Shown: in pieces, positions 35,501-43,971 of the stretch
Layout: every line of letters begins with the position of its first letter
Position numbering within the stretch: position 1 is the stretch's first letter
NCBI RefSeq assembly: GCF_004798585.1
Contig: NZ_PPXQ01000003.1
Coordinates: 282,026-346,025, forward strand
DNA: 64,000 nucleotides
Reading direction: 5' to 3'
Origin: Massilia sp. Mn16-1_5
Lineage (GTDB): Bacteria > Pseudomonadota > Gammaproteobacteria > Burkholderiales > Burkholderiaceae_D
Notes under the pieces: generated by a model
Told to the model about the DNA's origin: nothing
Database searches by the model: none
What the model saw: the letters and a program-made list of their open reading frames with translations, nothing else
Program-made: the position numbers and the translations under genes

Positions 35501-37264
35501 ATGACCGATACTCTATTTAAAGAAGTTCACTACAGCCTCGGCGGCCTCATCAATGACATCGGCCTCGGTCGCATTGGCTTGCCGGACATCCAGCGCCCGT
35601 TTGTGTGGGCAAATGCTAAAGTACGAGACCTGTTTGACTCAATGTACCGCGGCTACCCGGTCGGTTATTTCCTGTTCTGGCAAACCGGAGCGGAGGGCGC
35701 CGATACCAAAGTTATCGGCGATTCGAACAAGCAAAAAACGCCTTCGCTACTCATCGTAGATGGACAGCAGCGTCTAACGTCTTTGTATGCGGTTATCAGG
35801 CGTGAAGCTGTACTGCGAGAGAACTTTGAGCGTGAGCATATCCGGATTGCTTTCCGACCACAGAGCGGCATCTTCGCCGTACCTGATGCAACCACTGAGC
35901 GGGACCCCGAGTATATCGTCGATATTTCCGAAGTGTTCAACCGCCCCACGCATAAAACTATCGCCGAATATCTAAAGCGTTTATCGGCGGCCCGCGAGGT
36001 GTCCGATGCCGAGGAAGAGAAGATTGCCGATGCGATTGGGCGCCTAGCTGGCCTAACGAATTTCCCCTTTATTGCGCTGGAGCTCTCGCAACAATGCACC
36101 GAGGAGCAGGTAGCCGATGTTTTCGTGCGCATCAACAGCGAGGGCAAGAAGCTAAACCAATCGGACTTTATCCTGACCCTGATGTCTGTCTTTTGGGATG
36201 ATGGTCGTTCGGAATTGGAACAGTTCTGCCGCGCCGCGCGCCAGCCCGCTCCAGCGGGACAGCCCAGCCCATTCAATCAAATCTTTCAACCAGACCCTGA
36301 CCATTTGCTGCGAGTAGACGTCGGGGTGGCCTTCCGACGCGCGCGGCTCGAAAATGTGTATTCACTACTGCGTGGTAAGGATTTAGCGACCGGCGAGGCC
36401 AGTCCTGGTCTGCGCGACAGCCAGTTCAGTAAGCTGCGTGGCGCCCAGGCCCGTGTCTTGAATCTCACCTATTGGGCCGACTTCCTCAACATCGTGCGCG
36501 CGGCGGGCTACCGCAGTGAGAAAACTATCAGTTCGGTCAATGCGTTGGTGTTTGCCTACCAACTTTACTTACTTGGCCGAACAGAATACGGCGTGGAGGG
36601 ATTCCAACTCAAGAATGCCATCGCGCGCTGGCTGTACATGTCGCTTCTGACCGGTCGCTTCACTGCATCGCCGGAGTCGCGAATGGAGCAGGACTTAGCG
36701 GCGCTTCGCGAACTCAAGTCCGGCGACCAGTTCCTGACACGCTTGGCTGCAGTGGAAATCGCTACGCTCACTGACGACTACTGGACCAAGACGCTGCCCA
36801 TGGACCTTGCGACCTCCGCGGGACGCAGTCCGGCGCTGTTCGGTTTTTACGCGGCACAAACGCTGTTGGGCGCGCGTGCATTGTTTTCGAAAAGCCCGGT
36901 GGCTGACCTGTTAGACCCGCCGGCGCAGGGACAGAAGAAGGCACTGGAGCGTCACCACTTGTTCCCCAAACATTACTTGAAGAAGCAGGGCATCGAAAGC
37001 ATTCGCGACATTAATCAGATAGCGAACTTCGCGCTGGTAGAGTGGGATGACAACATCGCTATCTCCGATGGACCACCAGCTAGCTATTGGCCCCAGTATG
37101 CGGCACGCTTTTCGACCGATGAATTGGCTCGGATGTGTGAGTGGCACGCATTGCCTGACGGTTGGTGGAGCATGGCCTACGACGAGTTCCTGGCCGCGCG
37201 AAGGCCGCTTATTGCCCGAGTGATTCGCGCAGGCTACGAGAAGCTGGCGGACAGCACGGCATGA
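35501..37264 (+). CDS. GmrSD-type restriction protein (DUF262 + DUF1524)
   Basis: A 587-aa fusion of the two GmrSD/BrxU/SspE domain types. The N-terminal DUF262 (ParB-like) domain shows LPDIQRPFVWANAKVRDLFDSM and the signature VDGQQRLTSLYAV (~residue 86). The C-terminal DUF1524 domain has an HNH-type nuclease core RHHLFPKHYL (~483) and INQIANFALVEWDDNIAISDGPP. These enzymes use NTP hydrolysis and cut modified or foreign DNA. A longer frame from GTG 35462 is open, but AGGA precedes the ATG at 35501. It follows the DUF2326 gene after 99 bp and overlaps the HNH gene by ATGA, so it may be a separate but co-regulated module. Confidence 0.85.
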   Translation: MTDTLFKEVHYSLGGLINDIGLGRIGLPDIQRPFVWANAKVRDLFDSMYRGYPVGYFLFWQTGAEGADTKVIGDSNKQKTPSLLIVDGQQRLTSLYAVIRREAVLRENFEREHIRIAFRPQSGIFAVPDATTERDPEYIVDISEVFNRPTHKTIAEYLKRLSAAREVSDAEEEKIADAIGRLAGLTNFPFIALELSQQCTEEQVADVFVRINSEGKKLNQSDFILTLMSVFWDDGRSELEQFCRAARQPAPAGQPSPFNQIFQPDPDHLLRVDVGVAFRRARLENVYSLLRGKDLATGEASPGLRDSQFSKLRGAQARVLNLTYWADFLNIVRAAGYRSEKTISSVNALVFAYQLYLLGRTEYGVEGFQLKNAIARWLYMSLLTGRFTASPESRMEQDLAALRELKSGDQFLTRLAAVEIATLTDDYWTKTLPMDLATSAGRSPALFGFYAAQTLLGARALFSKSPVADLLDPPAQGQKKALERHHLFPKHYLKKQGIESIRDINQIANFALVEWDDNIAISDGPPASYWPQYAARFSTDELARMCEWHALPDGWWSMAYDEFLAARRPLIARVIRAGYEKLADSTA

Positions 37265-37974
37265 CCCCGCTGGAGCGTCTCCGTTTGGAGAAGGCCGCCG
37301 CAGATTGCGGCTTTGAGCGTACACCATTGTTGCTCAATGATGGCGGGCTAGAGCTACGCTCGGCCCAGTTCCCCGAAGTGGTTCTTGTGCATGCCAGCGG
37401 CGGCGGATTTTGTGTCTCAGCTTCGACACCGGCACTGCTAGATGGCGCTGACGGTGGTGTCCTCCTCGTGGCCGACTTGGACAAGCTCTATGCAACGCTT
37501 CAACGTGCGTCAGCCGTCGCAAGAACTATGCCCAATCGTGTCGCGGACCAGTTCCGACATGGAACCCTACACCTGCCGCAAACGACTGAAGCCGAGCGAC
37601 TGGTAGTACAGCGTGTAGGCCAAAACCTATTTCGAAATGCGCTGATGGATTACTGGCAGGGACGTTGTTGCGTCACCGGCCTCGCCGTGCCTGCCTTGCT
37701 GCGAGCATCGCATATCAAACCCTGGGCTAAGTGCCTGAGCGACGACGAGAGGCTGGATGTATTCAATGGGCTTCTGCTCGCTCCCCACGTTGATGCACTG
37801 TTCGACGGTGGTTGGATTTCATTCTCAAATGAAGGAAAGCTGATTGTTTCAAACGCCCTGCAGGCGGCGGCTCAAATTCAATTAGGAATCTCAAATGATT
37901 GGCAAATCCACAACGTTAAGCCGGCTCAGATTTCGTACTTAACGTTTCATCGGGATAACGAATTTCGCTATTGA
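37261..37974 (+). CDS. HNH endonuclease family protein
   Basis: 237 aa. The C-terminal half carries an HNH_2-like core: CCVTGLAVPALLRASHIKPW, then FNGLLLAPHVDALFDGGWISF, with the His-rich and Asn/His metal-binding positions in place. The N-terminal half (residues 1-120) is a separate unrecognised domain with alternating strand-like segments (VVLVHASGGGFCVSAS). Its ATG overlaps the stop codon of the GmrSD-like gene, so the two proteins are translationally coupled and probably act together. It is the last cargo gene before the recombinase operon, with which it converges. Confidence 0.8.
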   Translation: MTPLERLRLEKAAADCGFERTPLLLNDGGLELRSAQFPEVVLVHASGGGFCVSASTPALLDGADGGVLLVADLDKLYATLQRASAVARTMPNRVADQFRHGTLHLPQTTEAERLVVQRVGQNLFRNALMDYWQGRCCVTGLAVPALLRASHIKPWAKCLSDDERLDVFNGLLLAPHVDALFDGGWISFSNEGKLIVSNALQAAAQIQLGISNDWQIHNVKPAQISYLTFHRDNEFRY

Positions 37975-38088
37975 GCACGACCTTATTGTAGTAATTTAAA
38001 GTATTACCACTTGTGCTATTCCATGCTTTCATAGAGCATTAATGCCAGAGACCGTAAGCATTTATGGAACCGTTAAGCCACTAGCCTT

Positions 38089-38529
38089 TCATTCAATATT
38101 GCTCGGCCTCAGCAATGCGGCACTCTTGGCTAGTGAGGACGCTAGCTTTTCGTTTTCTTCTCGCAAACGTTCGATTTCCAGCCATAAAAGCAGAACTTGG
38201 TTCGCTCGAAGTTTAGATGCTTGGGCAGCTGCCTCTCGCTCATCAGACAAAGCCGACCGAAGCATTTTCACTTCTTCAGACGCTAGACGATATGCTTGCT
38301 CTAAAGTCTCTGGAACTACATCTTCTTCCGAAACTCCGTTTTTGCGGAGAGTAGCATATTCAGTCTGGAGGTCGATGTGGTCGTTAAGATATCGGTACAG
38401 AGTCGCTTTGCTAACGCCTGCCTCTTTAGCTAAGTTTAATCCCGTGATTTTTCCATTTGTTCGCGCGGGTTTGGCTGATGCGAGCTTGTCGAGAGCATCT
38501 GTAATAGCTTGTTTTGTTTTATCCTTCAT
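38089..38529 (-). CDS. ginD: Small HTH/coiled-coil recombination accessory protein (GinD/TnpC-like)
   Basis: 146 aa. An N-terminal helix-turn-helix (GLNLAKEAGVSKATLYRYLNDHIDLQTEYATLRK) is followed by a C-terminal coiled coil (SALSDEREAAAQASKLRANQVLLLWLEIERLREENEKLASSL). This is the layout of Tn554 TnpC and of the fourth gene of the gin operon in GInt islands, where it is required for excision and integration. It overlaps the third recombinase gene by 11 bp, is the last gene of the leftward operon, and is AT-rich like its neighbours. The symbol reflects position and layout, not a measured alignment. Confidence 0.75.
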   Translation of the reverse strand: MKDKTKQAITDALDKLASAKPARTNGKITGLNLAKEAGVSKATLYRYLNDHIDLQTEYATLRKNGVSEEDVVPETLEQAYRLASEEVKMLRSALSDEREAAAQASKLRANQVLLLWLEIERLREENEKLASSLAKSAALLRPSNIE

Positions 38530-40429
38530 CCTTCTTTCCGTAAGTATCGATTACCGCTCGCAATTTTGTTGCTTCATTTATGAGTGCGATACGATGAATT
38601 TTCGTTATCTTGGGGAGCGATGCAAGGTCTTCCGCCTGCTTCGCTTGTGCTTCCCATTTTGCTATGTGGCGTTTTCCAATACATGAATTGCTGCAGATAT
38701 CCGGCTGACAGTGATTGAGAATCGGACGTGATGAGGATGAATCAGTACAAGCTGCATTTTTGGGCTCGAAAAAGCAGAAGTTAAGCTTGCCAACAAAGAT
38801 TGGTTTTTGCGAGTTGGCTAGCCATTTTGCGATTTGGGAAGGCGCGAAATCCTCAGCTTGCCCTTTAAACTCCAGAAAAAATTGCTTTTTTAGGTGTTCT
38901 CCAAGTTTTCCAGCTAATTCTCCACTTGATAAATCCAACGCAACTTCGTCAAGCAAATCAATACTCGCCAGTACTCTTTCACTCTCCAGTAGCTTGTTCC
39001 ATTCAGGTTCCTGCCCAGCATATCCTTCAAACACCGTCACTTCTACATGCTTATATTGACGCATTCCAGCAATTAAGCCAAAAGGCTGCCTTGCAATATA
39101 TCGCGCTAGTGTTCTTCTGAATTGTCTAGTATTAAATTCCCATTGCACGGATACTGCGAGAGTATCGTCAAGCCAACATGGAATCTTCGCGTGAAGAAAT
39201 TTGTTGCAATGGTCTCGGAAAGAGTTTAGCTGATAATTTATCGCCCCGTTTGTATATTCTGAAACTTTCTCAAGTGAGAAATCCCTATGTATGCCAAAGA
39301 AATGACCGGTCCCATCACTTAGGAAAAGACGCTTGTCTTCAGTGGCACTTCTTACCTTTTCAGTAAGTTGTTCCAGAACAGAAATCGCGTCCACTACCTC
39401 TTGTATTACGACCCATGTGTCTTTCGCTCCACGCTCACAGTGCTTATGGAGCAAGGTATTTATATATCGCCGAGTATGGCCGTCTTCATACTGCTCAGTG
39501 GTACAGCACCCTGCTTCAATCGAAAGCAGTTCGGAGATGCGAATGCCGGAAAAGGCTAGGATAACGATAGTGCAGGCGGTTCTTAATTGATGTAACTCGG
39601 CATAAAGCTCCCCCAATGATGACCAGCCGTCTAAACGCCAGCCAGCCGGTTTCTCTACTAACACTTTTGCCGCTTTCCTCCTGAGCTTTCGAAGCGAAAC
39701 AACCTGCTCAAGATTACGTGGCACAAGCTTTGAGTTCCAGAAGAGCTGTAATTCACGCCAGACCGCAACTATTGTTGTGCTATATTTCAAAACGTAATCT
39801 AACGCTATTGAGGCCGTGGCACTAAAAATAGCTTCAGGAATTACTGGTGTTGAATTTTCCTCTGGGACTCGAGCTGGCGATTTGAACATTCTTTCGTGTT
39901 TCTTTCCGAAAGGCAGACTGGGGATTGGGCGGCTTATTCGCGCACCATATTCCCAAAAGCGGTAAATAACACGAAAGATGTAAGAAATCCTCTCTTCCGA
40001 CTTTGCCACACCATTAGTTTCAAAGCGTAACAGATTAAGAAATTTTTTCAAATGTACTACGTCGATGCTGCCAAAGTCCTCTAAGAAGTTGTTGGCACAG
40101 AAACTTGCAAACTCGGACAGGACAATAAGTTCGTTATGAACAGTCAACCAAACAACCTCTCTCTCATTTGTGATAACAGGAGTGTAGAGGCGAGCATACG
40201 CGTACTCTGCGAGCGCAAGCGAAAACCCTGCTGGGAATCCCGGAATTCTCGAAAAATCCCAAGTTTTCTGGTACTTGCTTATTCCTGGTAAAGTTACCTG
40301 TGACGACATATCCCAAATTGAATCCCCGAATTTGGATTTGTCAGAAACTGGCAGGTTTGCTTTTACAAAACGGCTTTTCGCTAGTTCCGCTGTTATGGGC
40401 TCAAGACTTTCATACCCTACCTCGCGCAT
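38519..40429 (-). CDS. ginC: Large tyrosine recombinase, third of the trio (GinC-like)
   Basis: A 636-aa tyrosine recombinase. The first catalytic arginine is in FSGIRISELLSIE; the second box reads NTRQFRRTLARYIARQ with the usual His replaced by Gln; the tyrosine region is HVEVTVFEGYAGQ. The C terminus carries a cysteine/histidine cluster (CTDSS...NHCQPDICSNSC) that probably binds zinc, as in TnpB-like recombinases. It begins one base after the stop of the preceding recombinase and overlaps the GinD-like gene, so the four are made as one operon. In GInts all three recombinases are needed for movement. The His-to-Gln change may alter, but need not abolish, activity. Confidence 0.8.
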   Translation of the reverse strand: MREVGYESLEPITAELAKSRFVKANLPVSDKSKFGDSIWDMSSQVTLPGISKYQKTWDFSRIPGFPAGFSLALAEYAYARLYTPVITNEREVVWLTVHNELIVLSEFASFCANNFLEDFGSIDVVHLKKFLNLLRFETNGVAKSEERISYIFRVIYRFWEYGARISRPIPSLPFGKKHERMFKSPARVPEENSTPVIPEAIFSATASIALDYVLKYSTTIVAVWRELQLFWNSKLVPRNLEQVVSLRKLRRKAAKVLVEKPAGWRLDGWSSLGELYAELHQLRTACTIVILAFSGIRISELLSIEAGCCTTEQYEDGHTRRYINTLLHKHCERGAKDTWVVIQEVVDAISVLEQLTEKVRSATEDKRLFLSDGTGHFFGIHRDFSLEKVSEYTNGAINYQLNSFRDHCNKFLHAKIPCWLDDTLAVSVQWEFNTRQFRRTLARYIARQPFGLIAGMRQYKHVEVTVFEGYAGQEPEWNKLLESERVLASIDLLDEVALDLSSGELAGKLGEHLKKQFFLEFKGQAEDFAPSQIAKWLANSQKPIFVGKLNFCFFEPKNAACTDSSSSRPILNHCQPDICSNSCIGKRHIAKWEAQAKQAEDLASLPKITKIHRIALINEATKLRAVIDTYGKKDEG

Positions 40430-40430
40430 A

Positions 40431-42281
40431 TCACGCCCTTAATGTAATGGGGAAATAAAATACTTCACTTTTTGCACACCGCTGTGCTTCGGCAATAGTT
40501 TCGTCAGAAAATTTTGGTAGTACGTGCTGATGCAGGACCATCCAGGCGTCTCCAAATTTTTGTTGCCAGTCCTCTTGGGTGAGCTCAGTTCGTTGCTGAG
40601 ATATAAAATCTCTAAATGCAACGACTCTGGGCAGCACGTGTCGAGTAATCACGGCATTGGAACATCCCAAACAAGCCCAGGGCTTGTCGCAGGGAGTATT
40701 TTTTTCGCCGTTTGGCCGATTATAAAAGTCCTTACACGCGGCTATAAAAACATCCTGTTCTCCTTGCAGAAGCTTAGAAGCTTCTTGCTTGGAAGACCTT
40801 AGTGTCTCCGCCAATTCATCGGGAGACTCTGCCGTAACGACTGTCGGCCGCGCCACACTCAGAGCTGCACGAATTCCGTTTTCCGTCGCACGCTCATGTA
40901 CATGCGTCATACTTTCGTTATTTACATAACTAACACTCGTTCGTAATAGTGTGTGTGCTGCGTCACGACTAACTTTGCTTAACTGGCCATGAGTGCGATA
41001 GCGCTTGACTAGGTAATAGACTCGCCATCGACGAAGTGAGACCTTTTGCGGTGCTCCGCTTTCCGTCATGAGCTCATTACGGTCACACCAACCGCCTCTT
41101 CTATTCATCTGATATTTTAAGTATGATGGGTCTATCGGCTTGACCGTGTCGGCGCCCCTTGATTTAATTGTAAATCCAAGAAATAAATTCTCTCGATGTT
41201 CTGGTTTTGCTAGATTTAGCAGCGGCTTGGTTATCTGAAGTAAAGTTTTTATTAAGCCAACAGGCGAAAACATCCCTTCGTTTGAGATTGGCCTTTTGTA
41301 GAGTTTGCTTGAGCCTCTCTGCTTTTTGTACCAAAGCAAGTAACGCCCGTCAACCTCTTCCAAGCAGTCTCTGCTTAATGTCAATATCGACGTTTCGTTT
41401 CTTCCGGTTGTCTTGGCTAGTAAGTTAACGAAAGGTATCAAGTCCTCTACGAATGGATAAAGATACGAGAAAACATCGGATTTTCGATAGGGACCTTTAT
41501 AGGCCCCATTGGTTGCGTTGTTAAAAGAGGAGAGGCCACGTTTGGCAGTTCCGGCGTTTTGGACATACATGCCATCCATCACATTCACAACAAACCATAG
41601 TAAATTTGGAAGTTGATTCCACAAACGTTCTTCAGGTGCTAGTGGCGATTTTCCTTTTCTAGGGCTTCTGGTTCTAGGGTCTTGTCCGTTTTGTAAAATT
41701 TTTTTTCCTTTGTCCAAACGTTCTAACGTCGCCCTTATATGCGTGCGACACGCGTCCTCGATGTCTAAGGCTTCGCTAGTGGTGTAAGGCAGAGTTCCTT
41801 TTATTTTTTTAGAGTGTTTGAAGTTTCTTGGCGCGCAAAGCTCAGTAGACACCAAGCCTAGTTCTTGTGCGGCCTTAATCAATCTTTCAATATTTCCATA
41901 AAGCCGACGGCGGTGGTCGTTTGTGTCGTTTGAGAATGTGAGTCGCACATAGCTTCGAAATTCGAGTAAAAACTCGGTATCTATATTGCGCATGCGAAAT
42001 TCAGAGACCTGACAGGATTCCGTGCAGAACCTCAATAGCGTGCGGATAGCTTGGCCATAGCTTATAAAGCTATGGTCGCTAGCTAATTTTTTAGGCTTTG
42101 TATATTCGTCCAAGGCTGCTAACAAATCTCTCGAGAGAAACTCATAACACGAAAAATTTCTTAAGTCGATTAGTGCTTTTGCGCCTAAGGTACTTCGCTT
42201 ATCCAACACCAGGCTACCAAGTGTCGTGACATTATTTTCAGTCTCAACTACTTCGTAGAATTCAATACGTTTCTTAACCAT
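40431..42281 (-). CDS. ginB: Large tyrosine recombinase, second of the trio (GinB/TnpB-like)
   Basis: A 616-aa protein with a degenerate but recognisable tyrosine recombinase core: TTGRNETSILTLSRD supplies the first Arg-Glu box, SLRRWRVYYLVKRY the middle, and AAHTLLRTSVSYVNN a His...Tyr box. The C-terminal cysteines (CKDFYNR...CDKPWACLGC) form a zinc-ribbon-like cluster as in Tn554 TnpB. A start nine codons earlier is possible; ATG 42281 is preferred because GGGA lies upstream and the overlap with the first gene falls to 8 bp. It is the middle gene of the recombinase operon and works with its two partners in the GInt/Tn554 model. Confidence 0.78.
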   Translation of the reverse strand: MVKKRIEFYEVVETENNVTTLGSLVLDKRSTLGAKALIDLRNFSCYEFLSRDLLAALDEYTKPKKLASDHSFISYGQAIRTLLRFCTESCQVSEFRMRNIDTEFLLEFRSYVRLTFSNDTNDHRRRLYGNIERLIKAAQELGLVSTELCAPRNFKHSKKIKGTLPYTTSEALDIEDACRTHIRATLERLDKGKKILQNGQDPRTRSPRKGKSPLAPEERLWNQLPNLLWFVVNVMDGMYVQNAGTAKRGLSSFNNATNGAYKGPYRKSDVFSYLYPFVEDLIPFVNLLAKTTGRNETSILTLSRDCLEEVDGRYLLWYKKQRGSSKLYKRPISNEGMFSPVGLIKTLLQITKPLLNLAKPEHRENLFLGFTIKSRGADTVKPIDPSYLKYQMNRRGGWCDRNELMTESGAPQKVSLRRWRVYYLVKRYRTHGQLSKVSRDAAHTLLRTSVSYVNNESMTHVHERATENGIRAALSVARPTVVTAESPDELAETLRSSKQEASKLLQGEQDVFIAACKDFYNRPNGEKNTPCDKPWACLGCSNAVITRHVLPRVVAFRDFISQQRTELTQEDWQQKFGDAWMVLHQHVLPKFSDETIAEAQRCAKSEVFYFPITLRA

Positions 42282-43491
42282 GCTGTCGTTCCCAGTCGCT
42301 CCAGTCATTCAAAGATTCATCGACAAGCGTTTCAGATTCTTCAAGGAAATCAAGATAGATATAGGTGCTCGATAACATCGAGTGTCCCAACAATAGCTGC
42401 AGTTGTCGTAATGGGTCGTTTAGGACCTGTCGATAGGCGTCGGCGCCGTGCTGCTTAAGTTCGCGCAGGTTGAGGGCCATCCTTTTTATCATGGCTTCTA
42501 GCTGGTACACCGCGAAGGTATGCCGGCAGCCGTGTGGACTTAATCTTAATCCAGTACGTTTCGATATGCCGGCGAAAAAACGCTGCACGTCACGAGCAGA
42601 GAGCCTTGTTCCTTTTTCGCTTAAGAAGACATGATTTGTGGGTTTGTATTTCTTCTTCTTTCGAGATAAGGCCTTCAGGGCAGTTTGACGGTCTTCGTCG
42701 ATATAAAAACGTAATGCGCGCATGATTCTTTTGGGTACAAGCACTGTTCGCGGCTTGCTTCCCTTTCCAACAACCCGGATTGACACACTCTTCTTACCCG
42801 CGAATTTGATATTATCGGGGTCCGGTAATTGATGAGTTTGAAGCGACAACGCCTCGGATATGCGTAAGCCAACCGTAATGAGCAAATCTGATAGGGCTAA
42901 GTTTCGCTGTGCGTTTCGTTGTTGCGCTAAGGCTGGGCGCCAAAGGGTCTTATAGTTGGTGATGCTAATAAAGTTAACACGCTCAGGAATCGTATTTACA
43001 ATAAGCTCAGAGGTTTCTGTATGCCCGCGCCCGAACATGGCTCTCGATTTCCGATATTTATATGGGAGAACCTCGACGATTCCCGCTTCGACGCCATATT
43101 CATATAAATGCACAACCGCTGAGGCTGTCACGTTCCAAGATTGTCCTTTTATAATGTTCCCATCTTGGAAGTCGCCTGTAGTGCGAACGCGATAGTAAGT
43201 AAGGAGGTCTTTTCGAGTCACATCTTTCCAAGTTTTCTTCTGTGCTTCGACGAATCGTAAAAATAAAGAAATTTGATTCGCGTAAGTCCTCCAGGTATTC
43301 GGGCTACGTCGGCGTGGCTCAAGTAAATATGAGCAAAAGCCATCCAATTCTTTGTCTGGGACGTGGTTTTTGTCGAGAAAGAATGGACGGCCGGCGGGTA
43401 TCGCAAGGGAGTTGATGAGTTCAGTGTATTTCTTGCGTTCTGAATTCGGCAGATTGTCAAAAATTTTGGGGTCGAAGAAGTAGAGTTCCAT
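42274..43491 (-). CDS. ginA: Tyrosine recombinase, first of the trio (GinA/TnpA-like)
   Basis: A classic tyrosine recombinase of about 405 aa. The N-terminal SAM-like core-binding domain contains NTWRTYANQISLFLRFVEAQ; the catalytic residues are in GLRISEALSLQ (first Arg), LSPHGCRHTFAVYQ (HxxR) and LLGHSMLSSTYIYLDF (GH...Tyr). It is the first gene of the leftward four-gene operon at the right island border. The frame is open to 43614; the ATG at 43491 begins the globular part, but ATG 43554 is possible, since neither has a strong ribosome-binding site. Host dut lies directly upstream in the same direction. Confidence 0.85.
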   Translation of the reverse strand: MELYFFDPKIFDNLPNSERKKYTELINSLAIPAGRPFFLDKNHVPDKELDGFCSYLLEPRRRSPNTWRTYANQISLFLRFVEAQKKTWKDVTRKDLLTYYRVRTTGDFQDGNIIKGQSWNVTASAVVHLYEYGVEAGIVEVLPYKYRKSRAMFGRGHTETSELIVNTIPERVNFISITNYKTLWRPALAQQRNAQRNLALSDLLITVGLRISEALSLQTHQLPDPDNIKFAGKKSVSIRVVGKGSKPRTVLVPKRIMRALRFYIDEDRQTALKALSRKKKKYKPTNHVFLSEKGTRLSARDVQRFFAGISKRTGLRLSPHGCRHTFAVYQLEAMIKRMALNLRELKQHGADAYRQVLNDPLRQLQLLLGHSMLSSTYIYLDFLEESETLVDESLNDWSDWERQHG

Positions 43492-43971
43492 TAGAAATAA
43501 TACTTTTGAGACCTTATCAATTCGTCGCTTTATAAGAGGGGCGAAAAAATGCATAAAAATATAAATGACTGCTGGGCTTGCCGAATCTGAGACTAGAGCC
43601 GTCGTACGGCCCATGTCAGCTGCGTCTTGGCTCGGCCTTGCAGAGGCTCGTCGGGACGCAGTCGTGGACTGGAAGCGGCAGCTGCCGACGCAGCTGTATT
43701 GTCGGCCAACTTCCGGAGCTATGTAAAATATTCTTTTAAAATCAATGGGTTACGCTTGCGAATTACTTATTTCGTGCTATATCAAACGCTGGGAAGTGAC
43801 GTACGAAGACAGTAGCTAGCTAGGCTAGCTGACTCAGGGCTGAGTGAGAACCGGGAGGCGAGAGCCGTAGACAGCAGGACCGAATGGTGGTCAATGCGGA
43901 GAGAGGGGAGAGACTTCGTTATCTCGAGAGTTGTAGGAAACAGTGGCCTTGAGACCATCGAGACTGCTTCA
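43492..43971. promoter_or_regulatory. Right terminal region of the island with inverted repeats
   Basis: About 480 bp between the first recombinase and the truncated dut, without a convincing gene. It contains an inverted pair CAGCTGCGTC (43617-43626) / GACGCAGCTG (43687-43696), the palindrome CGGCAGCTGCCG (43676-43687), tandem TAGC units (43813-43830) and ACTCA-GGGC-TGAGT (43832-43845). Near the border, GAGACCATCGAGACT holds inverted GTCTC motifs like those at the left end. These are likely recombinase arm sites and/or operator sites for the gin operon. Confidence 0.5.
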
